Below are positions 24,111 to 34,300 of a stretch of DNA of 64,000 bases, piece after piece. Source of the stretch: Niveispirillum sp943370215 (lineage in GTDB: Bacteria; Pseudomonadota; Alphaproteobacteria; Azospirillales; Azospirillaceae); contig CALRQC020000026.1 of the NCBI GenBank assembly GCA_943370215.1, positions 25,084-89,083 on the forward strand. The letters run 5' to 3'. Within the stretch, counting starts at the first letter, position 1, and each line of letters starts with the position of its first letter. A model generated the notes under the pieces. The model did no database searches. It was not told the origin of the DNA and worked only from the letters and a program-made list of their open reading frames with translations. The translations under genes were made by a program, and so were the position numbers.

Positions 24111-26261
24111 ATGGCACGCCGGACCTTCAGTGACTCCTGGTTCCGTGTAGCTGAACTGCGCATCGGGTTGCGTACCGGTATCCGTGCCCGGCGCCAGCGC
24201 TTCCGGGGCGATGATTGGTACATTCTGCACGATCCCTACAATAATGAATTCTTCCGGCTGCGCCCGGCGGCCTTCCGCTTTCTCTCCGCGCTCACCACTG
24301 AAAAGACGGTGGAGGAATTATGGGCGGAGATGCTGGATAGCGACCCCACGGAAGCGCCGGGGCAGGAAGAGGTGGTGCAGCTTCTGGCCCAACTTTATCA
24401 GGCGCGGTTGCTGCATGTGGATCGGGAGCCGGATATCGACGGCATCTTCGACCGCTATGTCCAGCACAAGCGGATGGAGATGCGGTCCAAGCTGCTGTCG
24501 CTGTTCTTCATGCGGGTGCCCCTGTGGGATCCGGACGGGTTCCTGCGCCGCATCCAGCCCTTCACCCGGTTCCTGTTCACGCCCTGGAGCCTGCTGGTCC
24601 TGGGATTGCTGATGCTGCTGGCCGGCAAGGCTGTCTTCGACAATCTGGATCAGTTGCTGACCCAGTCGGCCGGTCTGTTGTCGCCGGGCAATCTGCCCTG
24701 GCTGCTGGTCATCACTGTGCTGCTGAAGGGGTGGCACGAGCTGGGGCATGGCATTGTCTGCCGGCATTTCGGCGGGGAGGTGCGCACCTTCGGCATCATG
24801 CTGATGATGTTCATGCCCGTCCCCTATATGGATGCCACCAGCAGTTGGGCCTTCCGCTCACACTGGCAGCGGGCGCTGGTGGGGGCGGCCGGCATGATGG
24901 CCGAACTGCCGGTGGCCGCCCTGGCGGCCCTGGTCTGGGCCTATACGGGGGATGGGGCGGTGAACGCGCTGGCGTTCAACACCATGATCATCGCCTCCAT
25001 CTCCACCCTGATTTTCAATGGCAACCCGCTGCTGCGGTACGATGCCTATTACATCCTGTCCGATCTGGTGCAGGTGCCCAATCTGTATGATCGGGCCAAC
25101 CGGCAATGGTTCCATTGGATCGAACGCCATGTGTTCGGGGTGCGAGAGGGGATCAGCCCCGCCGATAGTCCGGGGGAGGCGGTGCTGCTGGGCCTTTATG
25201 GCCTGCTCTCCACCCTTTACCGGCTGGTGATTGCCGTTGCCGTGGTGATCTATGCCGCCGACCGGTCCTTGTGGCTGGGGTTGGGCGTGGGGGTGCTGTC
25301 GGGCATCGGCCTGATCGGTATGCCCCTGGCGAAACTGCCGAATTATCTGCTGTCCGGCCCCAGCCTGGCGCGGCAGCGCCATCGGGCCATCACGGCGGTG
25401 GCCGGCTTCGCGGCCTTTCTGGCGGCAACCATCTTCCTGTTGCCGCTGCCATATTCGGTGGATGCGCATGGGGTGGTGGAATCCGACCATTACCAGCGGC
25501 TTTACGCGCTGGAGGGTGGCTGGCTGCGCGATATCCTGGTGGGCAATGGCCAATGGGTACAGCCGGGTGACCTGCTGATGCGGCTGGACAATCCCGAGCT
25601 GCTGTTCGAGCAGCGGGAACTGAAGGCCGAGATGGTGGAGACCGAAGCCATTCTGGCCAATGCCCATTCCCGCATGATGGCCGACGTCGCCCCCTTGCGC
25701 TCCCGGCTGGAGACGTTGCGTGAAAGGCTGGCTGACGTGGAAAAGCGTGTGGCCCTGCTGGAGGTGCGGGCTGAACAGGCCGGCATCTGGGCGGCACCCG
25801 GCCTGCAGCAGCGGCTGGGCAGCCTGTTGCCGCGCGGCGGACAGCTTGGCCTGATCGTCGATCCCGCCCTTTACCGTTTCGTCGCCGTCATCCCGCAGGC
25901 TGATGCCGCCAGCCTGTTCGACGGGCCGGTCGATGCGCGGGAGGTGCGGCTGAGCGGCATTGCCGGCTGGTCGCTGCCCACCCAGACCACCACCGTCATC
26001 CCGGTGGAACAGCGGGAATTGCCGTCCGCCGTGCTGGGCTGGCGCGGGGGTGGTGATATCCAGGTCAGTGACCAGGAAGGCCACGGGGAGATCGCGCGTG
26101 AAGCCTTCTTCCAGGTGATGGTGCGGTTGAAACCGACGGAGGCGCCGGGCCTGTTCCATGGCCGGTCCGGTCGGCTGCGGCTGCAGCTTGCCCCCCGCAC
26201 CCTGGCCCAGCGCGTCGGGCGTGCCGTCGACCAGTTGATGCAGAAACGGTACCGGCTATGA
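24111..26261 (+). CDS. PqqD-like/M50 metalloprotease/HlyD fusion membrane protein
   Basis: A 716-residue multi-pass protein. Residues about 33-105 resemble PqqD-type peptide-binding domains (WYILHDPYNNEFFRLRPAAFRFLSAL). Residues about 150-445 form a site-2-protease-like membrane core, with zinc motif His209-Glu210-x-x-His213 in the helix LLKGWHELGHG and a second motif NPLLRYD (305-311) carrying the third ligand Asp311. After a last helix (about 428-446), the periplasmic part (450-716) is HlyD-like: LEGGWLRDILVGNGQWVQPGDLLMRLDNPEL, a coiled-coil hairpin (500-570), and an RSGRLRLQL end. It may be both inner-membrane platform and processing protease. It overlaps the SecA-like gene by 4 bp. Confidence 0.88.
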   Translation: MARRTFSDSWFRVAELRIGLRTGIRARRQRFRGDDWYILHDPYNNEFFRLRPAAFRFLSALTTEKTVEELWAEMLDSDPTEAPGQEEVVQLLAQLYQARLLHVDREPDIDGIFDRYVQHKRMEMRSKLLSLFFMRVPLWDPDGFLRRIQPFTRFLFTPWSLLVLGLLMLLAGKAVFDNLDQLLTQSAGLLSPGNLPWLLVITVLLKGWHELGHGIVCRHFGGEVRTFGIMLMMFMPVPYMDATSSWAFRSHWQRALVGAAGMMAELPVAALAALVWAYTGDGAVNALAFNTMIIASISTLIFNGNPLLRYDAYYILSDLVQVPNLYDRANRQWFHWIERHVFGVREGISPADSPGEAVLLGLYGLLSTLYRLVIAVAVVIYAADRSLWLGLGVGVLSGIGLIGMPLAKLPNYLLSGPSLARQRHRAITAVAGFAAFLAATIFLLPLPYSVDAHGVVESDHYQRLYALEGGWLRDILVGNGQWVQPGDLLMRLDNPELLFEQRELKAEMVETEAILANAHSRMMADVAPLRSRLETLRERLADVEKRVALLEVRAEQAGIWAAPGLQQRLGSLLPRGGQLGLIVDPALYRFVAVIPQADAASLFDGPVDAREVRLSGIAGWSLPTQTTTVIPVEQRELPSAVLGWRGGGDIQVSDQEGHGEIAREAFFQVMVRLKPTEAPGLFHGRSGRLRLQLAPRTLAQRVGRAVDQLMQKRYRL

Positions 26262-28240
26262 CGGCATTGGCGCGTGAATATGGCCATGGTCTGCTGGCCC
26301 GTCCGGCCCGGCTGGCGTCCGGGCTGGATGTGCTGGCCGACAATCTGGCTGGCATGATCCGGCGTCGCCGCTTCGGCCTGAAAAGGCTGGGCCGCATGGC
26401 CGATGCGGTGATGTCCGCCATGGAGGCCCTCACCCCCCTGCCGGAGGAGGCGCTGCGCCAGCGCATGGCGGCGGTTTCTGCGGATGTCGCGCTGGCGGGC
26501 CGTCTGCCGCTGCGGGAACGGCTGGACCGTGACGCCGCCGCCCTGGCCGTGGTGGGGGAGGTGGCCGCCCGCGCGCTGGGGATGCGTCCCTATCGGGTAC
26601 AGTTGATCGGGGCGCTGGCCATTGCCAGCGGCAATGCCGCCGAACTGGCGACGGGGGAGGGTAAGACGCTGGTGGTGGGGCTGGCGGCGGTGCTGGCCGC
26701 CTGGACCCGCCGCCCCTGCCATGTGGTCACGGCCAATGATTATCTGGCGGGGCGCGATGCGGAACTGATGCGCCCGCTCTATGATGCCTGCGGGGTCAGC
26801 GTTGGCCATATCGCCGGCACCATGGACCCGCCCCGACGCCGCTGGAACTATAATTGCGATGTGGTCTATGCCACCAGCCAGCAATTGACGGCGGATTTCC
26901 TGCGCGATCAGTTGGCGCTGGGCGGCATCATCGACCCTGACCGCCGGCTGATCCGCCGGCTGGGCGGGGAGGCGGTCGTGGCCCAGCCGGTGATGCGGGG
27001 CCTGCACACGGCCATTGTCGATGAAGCCGACAGCGTGTTGATCGATGAGGCGGCAACCCCGCTGATCATCGCCGTTCCCCGCCAGGGCAAGGACTTGCAC
27101 GAGGCCAGCGGCATTGCCGACGGGATTGCCCGCGCCCTGGTGGCGGGTGTGGATTACCGGTTGGATGAGCAGGCCCGCCTGCTGGAACTGACCCAGGCCG
27201 GGGAACTGCGGATTGAGACGCTGGGCCGCACGCTGCCCCCGCTGTGGCGCGGCAAGGCAAGGCGGGAAGAACTGGTGCGCCAAGCCCTGACCGCCCACCA
27301 TTTCTATCAGCGCGACCATCATTATGTGATCCGCGATGACAAGGTGGTGATCGTCGATGATCTGACCGGCCGCTTCATGGAGGATCGGTCCTGGAGCTAT
27401 GGGCTGCATCAGGCGGTGGAGGCCAAGGAAGGGGTGCCCATCACCGACCAGACGGCCCCGCAGGCCCGGCTGAGCTTTCAGGGCTTCTTCCGGCTTTACC
27501 GACGCATGGGGGGTGTCAGCGGCACCTTGCAGCGGGTGGAAGGGGAATTGTGGCGGGTTTACCGGCTTGGCGTGGTGCGGGTGCCGCGCCGCCTGCCGTC
27601 CCAGCGCCTGCATCTGCCGGCCCGCGTGTTGCCCGACAGTGCCGCCAAGTTCGATGCGGTCGAAGAGGAGATCCTGCGGGTGCATGGAACGGGCCGGCCG
27701 ATCCTGGTCGGTACCCGGGCCATCGGCACCAGCGAGGCGCTGGCCGCACGGCTGGCGGCGCGCGGTATCCCCTGCCAGGTTCTGAATGCCCTGCATGAGA
27801 CGGAGGAGGCGGCGATTATCGCCGCCGCCGGCGAGAAGGGCCGCATCACCATTGCCACCAACATGGCCGGTCGCGGCACCGATATCCGCGTGCCGGCCGA
27901 CATGCTGGCCCTGGGCGGCCTGCATCTGATCACCACGGAGGCCAATGAGGCCCAACGGGTGGATTGGCAGCTTTACGGCCGCGTCGCCCGCCAGGGCGAT
28001 CCCGGCTCCGTCCAGCCGTTCCAGAGCCTGGGTGACCCTTTGCTGGAACAGGGTGCTCCCGCCCTGATCTGCCGGCTGTTGCGTCGCCATCTGGGGCGGC
28101 GCTTTGGCGTACCCCTTGCCCTGCTGGGTTTTGCGCTGGTGCAGCGCCGGGCGGAGGCGAAAGCCGCCGCCAATCGCCGCCTGGTGCTGAAGATGGATGA
28201 CTGGCAGGAGAAGTCACTGGCCTTCGCTGGTGCAAATTAG
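26258..28240 (+). CDS. Shortened SecA-like translocase ATPase
   Basis: A 660-residue SecA homologue. Walker A is ATGEGKT (131-137), Walker B DEAD at 255-258, and motif V TNMAGRGTDI at 534-543. The last helicase motif reads GRVARQGDPGS where SecA has GRSGRQGDPGS. The preprotein cross-linking region is kept (DYRLDEQARLLELTQAGE; GLHQAVEAKEGV; FFRLYRRMGGVSGT). The protein ends in the first helix of the scaffold domain (MDDWQEKSLAFAG). The wing domain, two-helix finger and zinc-binding tail of housekeeping SecA (about 850-900 residues) are therefore absent. It is the last gene of the export operon, directly upstream of the giant LEPR-XLL gene. The housekeeping secA must be elsewhere. Confidence 0.88.
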   Translation: MTALAREYGHGLLARPARLASGLDVLADNLAGMIRRRRFGLKRLGRMADAVMSAMEALTPLPEEALRQRMAAVSADVALAGRLPLRERLDRDAAALAVVGEVAARALGMRPYRVQLIGALAIASGNAAELATGEGKTLVVGLAAVLAAWTRRPCHVVTANDYLAGRDAELMRPLYDACGVSVGHIAGTMDPPRRRWNYNCDVVYATSQQLTADFLRDQLALGGIIDPDRRLIRRLGGEAVVAQPVMRGLHTAIVDEADSVLIDEAATPLIIAVPRQGKDLHEASGIADGIARALVAGVDYRLDEQARLLELTQAGELRIETLGRTLPPLWRGKARREELVRQALTAHHFYQRDHHYVIRDDKVVIVDDLTGRFMEDRSWSYGLHQAVEAKEGVPITDQTAPQARLSFQGFFRLYRRMGGVSGTLQRVEGELWRVYRLGVVRVPRRLPSQRLHLPARVLPDSAAKFDAVEEEILRVHGTGRPILVGTRAIGTSEALAARLAARGIPCQVLNALHETEEAAIIAAAGEKGRITIATNMAGRGTDIRVPADMLALGGLHLITTEANEAQRVDWQLYGRVARQGDPGSVQPFQSLGDPLLEQGAPALICRLLRRHLGRRFGVPLALLGFALVQRRAEAKAAANRRLVLKMDDWQEKSLAFAGAN

Positions 28241-28260
28241 TCGTTTTGAGTCCTTAAATC

Positions 28261-28333
28261 CCTTTTGTTTTAACGTGTTAAAGCAAAAGGTGCGCTTCAT
28301 GTATGTTTAGTTGTGTGCTATCCTTGTGGATAG
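28261..28333 (+). promoter_or_regulatory. Inverted repeat and hairpin before the giant gene
   Basis: The 145-bp gap between the SecA-like stop and the giant gene holds a 30-bp near-perfect inverted repeat (28261-28290): CCTTTTGTTTTAAC, GT, GTTAAAGCAAAAGG, 14 bp per arm with one T/G mismatch. A second hairpin follows, CTATCC-TTGT-GGATAG (28318-28333). No T-run follows either. The long palindrome could be a repressor operator or an mRNA stabiliser/attenuator that sets expression of the giant gene apart from its export genes. AGGAG at 28375-28379 is the ribosome binding site. Confidence 0.5.
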
Positions 28334-28385
28334 TTCTCAATACCCCTTTAGCTAGTCTTGCTGCGCTGCGGTCCAGGAGCTGTTG

Positions 28386-31300
28386 ATGTTCAGTGTCGAT
28401 CATATCAACCGTCGTGTTCGTCGTGTCCTGTCCCGTCTGCGTCGTCTTGGCAACAGGGGGGGCGCGCAGTGGGGCCACCGGCGCGGACAGGGCGTGACCG
28501 GTGGCGGTCGACGCCGGCGTTATTCGGCCAACCCGTTCCATATCGAGAAGCTGGAGCCCCGGCTGCTGCTTTCCGCCGATGGCATTTTCGGGGCGCAGAC
28601 GGCAGCCTTGATGACGGGGCAGGCCCGTGCCGACCTGGACAGTCTGAACAACCCGGCCCTGATCAGTGCCAATGGTGCCGCCGGTCTGGTGGCGATGGAT
28701 GCCAGCCGTGCGGCTGTCAACCCCGATACCGCTGTTGAGAAAGCCGACATCAAGGCGGATCAGGCGCCACGCGACGCTATCACCTTGGCCCTGACCCCTG
28801 ACACCGCCAAGCAGTCCTTGGCGGTGGGGAATGTCACCGTCAGCACCAGCATCGACAACCAGGCTGATCTTGGGGCCGGGGCCAGCCTGCTGGCCACCCC
28901 AGCCGGCCAGTCGGCGCAGGCGCAGCAGGGGAACGCGCTGGGGCAGTTGTTTGATGGTACGCCGGTGACGGTCAGCTTGCAGGGGGATGCCGGCAGCCGT
29001 CTGGGACTGTCCGCCGCCGACAGCCAGAAGGCTGTCGCCAACAGCATCAATCATGGCGTGCTGGATCTCTCCTGGTTCTCCGGTGACGTTTCCGTGGTGG
29101 TCAGCGCATCCGGCGTGGTGCGTATCGGGGAAACCCCGCTGGATGTGACCGCCGATGGTCAGCCCGGCCTGGATCTTGGCTCGTCCTTCATTGAGGTGCG
29201 GGGTGTTTCCGGCCTGATCCTGGGTGGCGGCAATGATCAGGTGATCGTCGAAGATGGCCGTGCCTCGCCCTTCAGCCTGGATACCGGGGCGGGCCGCGAC
29301 CGGCTGGCCCTGGCCAGCGGGGACGCTGACTGGATCATCTCTGGGGAAGGCAGCGGCAATGTGCGCGCCATTTCCTTCCGGGGGGTGGAAGATCTGAAGG
29401 GGGCCGCCGACAGCCAGGACCAGTTTATCCTGAAGGCCGAAGGCCATCTTCTGGGGGTGATGGATGGTGGCGCGCGTGGCTTTGACACGCTGGTGCTGGA
29501 TGGCGGCAATTATAAGTCATTGGTGTTCGAGGCGTTCAGCCCCGCTGACGGGATCATCAGCCGGGATGGCGTGACCGTCAGCTATGCCGGGCTGGAACCG
29601 ATCATCGATAACACGGTGACGGTCGATCGCGTCATCACCATGACCAATGGTGATGATACGGATGCCAAGTTGGCCAAGGCGGGTGACAAGCTGATCCTGT
29701 CCGGCAGCACGTTTGAGGACATCACCTTTATCAAGCCCACCAACTCCCTGACCATCCGGGGGCTGGATGGCAAGGATGTGGTGACGCTGGACAGCCTGGA
29801 CCTGGGCGATACCAGCCTGACGGTGGAGGCCGAGCGTATTGTGGTGCTGGACAGCGCCACCATCACCGGCAACCGTGATATCAACCTGCGGGCCGATGCA
29901 ACCGCCTCCGGCACTTTTGGGCGTGGTGTCAATCTGGACCTTTCCGCTGGCATCAGCATTGCCGGCACCATCCGGATTGCCGGCGATCTGATCGCCGCTG
30001 CCAGCGTGGATGGCGATATCTCCATTCCCGCCAAGGGCGATTATGATGCAGCCGACAGCCACGTGCTGGCCGGCGCCACCGCCACCATCACCGGATCGGC
30101 CGTGCTGCAGGCACGGTCTGTCAGCCTGACCGCACTCAACAGCCAGTCGCTGACCATTGACAGCCGCCCCCGCGACGGTGGGACGACCAGTATCAGTGTG
30201 ACCAACAATACCCAGGCCAGTGTGCTGGCCGGTGCCCGCATCAGCGTGGGCAGCAATGCGGCCGGTCAGGGGCTACGGGTGGCGGCCAGCGATGATACGG
30301 CCATTGCCGTCACCGTGATGCTGGATGACAGCAACATCAAGTCTCTGAACGGGTTTGACAGCTTCAAGTCCAACATCACCCTTTCGCGCACCACGGCCGC
30401 CCTGCTGGGTGGCGATGGGGCGGTCACCAACGTCGGTGCCATCAATGGCGCGGCGGTGGGGGCGGTCAGCCTCTCTGCCCTGTCTGGTGGGGCGGTGAAG
30501 GCCCTGACGGCCTCGCGCCTGTCCGGCAGCAACAGCATCAATATTGCCACCGACGCGGTCAGCGCCACGGTCGCCAACAGCGCCGTCAATGCCAGCGCCC
30601 TGACCGTGACGGCGGATGGGGCGGTTGAGGTTTCCTCCAAGGCCAAGAAGGTGGATACCAAAGCCACGGGTGCCATCAGCGCCCAGGTGGCGAACAGCAC
30701 GGTGAATGTCGGCAGTGGCAGCGTGACGGTGCGGGCGACCGACAAATCGGTCTTCCTGGCCCATTCGGCGGATTTTGAGACCGATCCCAACCTGCTGGTC
30801 AGCATCAATCTGGGCCTTGCCCAGGCTGACAATACGGTTGCGCGTGGGGTGACGGCCAGCGTGTCGGGCTCTACCCTCTCGGCTGGCACTGTGACGGTCA
30901 CTGCCAGCAATGAGGCCACCATGGTGGCCAAGACGGATGCACTGGTACTGTCCCGCGTGCTGTTGCAGCCGACCAGTCTGGGGTATGGCGGTTCCTACGC
31001 CTGGAACGCGGTTCAGGGTGATGTGCAGGCCACGATTGTGGATAGCACCGTCACGGCCGGGTCCGGTGGGTTGCATGTCAATGCCGATGACACGCGGGTG
31101 ATCGACGCAACGACCGATGTTTCCGCCGCCTCCACCGGTGCTGCCAGTGCCAGCCGGGCGGAGGCCGTGGCGTTCAACAGCCTGGGTATTGCCCTTTCCG
31201 ACGGTTTCTTCGGTAATCTGACAGAGGCGCTGGGCAGCGCCACCCTGTCCACCGACAAGCCGCTGGTCGCCGCCCGCATCACCAATTCCAACGTCACCAG

Positions 31301-34300
31301 CACCGGCGATCTGGCCGTGTCGGCCGATTCTGCGGCGGCCATTAATGCGACGGTCAGCAATACGGCCGTCAATATGGGGGCCCTGTCCGTTGCCTCTTCG
31401 CTGATCCTTTCCAGCAACCGGGTGCGCGGTGGGGCCGAGGCTTTGCTGGCTGGCGGCAATAGCGGCAGCACCGCCAAAGCCGGCGGCAAGAGCAGCGTGA
31501 CGGCCAAGGACAAGGCCGATATCAACGCTAATATCAAACTGACCACCATTGCCACCGACCAGGAGAATGGCCGTCGGGGTCGTGCGGCCGCGCGGGTGGC
31601 TGAGTTGCTGGGCACCAGCCCGGCCCCCACCCTGGCATCCAGCCAGGGCAGCGTCGCCATCAAGTTCAATGACAAGGTGACGCTGGCTGATGAGCATAAG
31701 GCCGGCGGCAAGCCCGGCACCACTTATGTCTATCTGGGGCGGGCGGCAACGCTGGACCTGTCCAAGCAGGATTACAATAATCTCGACCTCTGGAAGCCGG
31801 TGGTGAAGACCGATCCGCTGCTGGCCGACGGGATGGATGCAACCGCCGCCCGCACCACGGCAAGTGGCAGCACCATTGCCCGCAACCAGATCGCTGGCGG
31901 CGCCCGGGCGGCGGTAAGCGATGTCACCCTGGCCACCGGTTCACTGAATATCGACGCTTCCGCCTCCGCCCTGATCACCGCCACCACCGATGCGGTGGTC
32001 AAGGCGGTGGATGTGGGGCTGGTCAGCCTGATGGGCCCGTCCGTCGCCAGCAATGGTGTTTTTGCCGTCAATGCCGTCAATGGTGGGGCCAGCGCCACGC
32101 TGTCGGGCAGCACGCTCACGGCCAGCGGCGATGTCAATGTCGCGGCGGCCAACAGCGCTACCATTGAGGCGGTCAACACGTCCGTTATCCAGTCCAACAA
32201 CGCTGCCGGCATCGTGCTGGCCTATAATACGGTTGGCTATAACGCCCCGTCGCTGCTGGGCACCACGCTGGATGCTTTCCTGGGGGATGGTGTCGGCACC
32301 GCCACGCCTGCTGACACAACGGCCAGCGTGACGGACAGCAACCTGACGGTGGGCGGCAGCCTTTCTGTCACGGCTGAAAACAAGGCTGGCATCAAGGCTG
32401 ATGTCAGCAATGAAGCAACCGGTGCCTCTTTCGCGCTGCTGGGGGGGGCGGCCTTCTCCAGCGCGCTGACCTTGTCGGTCAATGCGGTTGCGGGTGCGGC
32501 GAAGGCTGTGATTACCAACGCTGCGGCCCGTGACATGACGGTTGCCGGCAATGTGGCGGTGTTGGCCGATGACCATGTTTCTGTTCAGGCAACAGGCATC
32601 CTCAAAGCCGTCTCCAGCACCACCAACGATCCGGAGAACAGCCTGCTGGGCGCCTTGGCCAAAACGGCGGCGACCTCCTACAATTACAGCTCCCTGTCCG
32701 GTGTGCAGACGCTGAAGAAGGGTCAGACGGTGCGTGTCGCCTCTGGCCACCCGGCAGGCGGGGTGACGACGGCGGTTTATCGCTGGGTCGGCCCCAGCGG
32801 TTCCACGATTGACCTGGGCACGGAGAACTACGCCGACAAGACGCGCTGGGTGCGGGCCGATGTGCCGTCTGCCCGCGATGCCTTGCCGGAACTGACGGAG
32901 CTGACCGGATCGGTGGCGGTGGCCACTGGTGCCATCATCATGCGCAACAGCGTGGCCGGCGGTGCCATGGCCGCTATCCATGACTTGCGCCTGAAGGCCG
33001 ATGGTAATGTCAGCCTGTCTGCCAAGGAACGGGGAACGCTGATCGCCTATGCCGATGGTGTCGCCTCCTCCAAGGCCTCCTCTTATTTTGCCAAGGGGGC
33101 ATCGGTGGCAGCGGGTGGCATCATTGCTACCAACAGCCTGTTGGGCGCGGCCAGCGCCAGCGTTACCGATGGCAGCGTGCAGGCGCGTGACCTGAAGGTC
33201 GGGGCCGATACCACCGCCACCCTGGATGCCACCGCCACCATGTCGATGAAGGCGGATGCAACGACGGCGGGTGCCACTGTTGCCTTCAACCAGTTGGGCT
33301 ATGGCCCCCGCAACCTGCTGACCTCCACCCTGGATGCGCTGCTGGGTACGGGCATTGCGACGGCGCAACCGGCCAACGCAGCGGCCTATATTGAAGATGT
33401 GCGTCTGGATCTGAAGGGCGATCTGACGGTCTCCGCCGCTACCAACAGCCTAATCAACGCGACAATCAGCAATGCCGCGACGACGACGGCCTCGGCGCTG
33501 TTCGGGGCCAGCGGCGCCTCTTTCAGCGGCTTGCTGGCCAGCAATCTGGTGAGCAGCCGGGCCGATGCCTATGTGCGCCAGACGAAGGCGACGTCGGGGG
33601 AGATGTCGGCGGCGGGTGCGGTGTCGGTGACGGCGACGGACAGCGCGCGGATCAATTCGAACACCAAGATGGTGTCGTCGACAACCACCAGCAATGATGG
33701 CGGCGTGGGCTTGGTGAACAACCTGTTCAACAAGGGCACGGCAGTTGATTTCCTGAGCAGTGACGGGACGCAGAAGGTGCGTTTCGGCTCTGTGGCGCGT
33801 GTCGTCTCCGGCCATAAGGCCGGTGGGGACGAGAATGCGCTGTACAAATATCTGGGTCAGGAACAGCAGATTGACCTGACAGCGACGGATTTCAGCAACC
33901 AGGACCTGTGGCGTCTGCTGAAGACGACGCAGTTGCTGCCGACGGGCTTCAATATCAGTGATTCCAACGCCGTTGCGGTGGGCGGGCTGGTTGTTCGTAA
34001 CGAGGTGCGGGGTGGTGCTGCGGCCAAAGTGACCGATGTGACGGTCCGGGCAGGCTCACTGTCGGTGAAGGCGGACGAGAAGGCGAATATCACGGCGACG
34101 GCGGACGCGCTGACCCAATCCTTCGGCGGCAGCGCCTATGGGTCGGGCACCAACATTGCCATCAATGGGGTGATCGCCACCAATGCGGTGCTGTCAGAGG
34201 CGGTGGCACAGATCGCCCAGGCGCAGGTGACGGCGACGGGCGATGTGGCGGTGACGGCGTTGAACGACGCGTCCATCGCGGCCGACACCAAGGCGGTGAT

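Noticed and set aside
25871..28090. 739-codon antisense frame under the M50/HlyD and SecA-like genes
   Set aside because: Low-complexity His/Gln/Gly translation; both sense genes have clear motifs and translational coupling.
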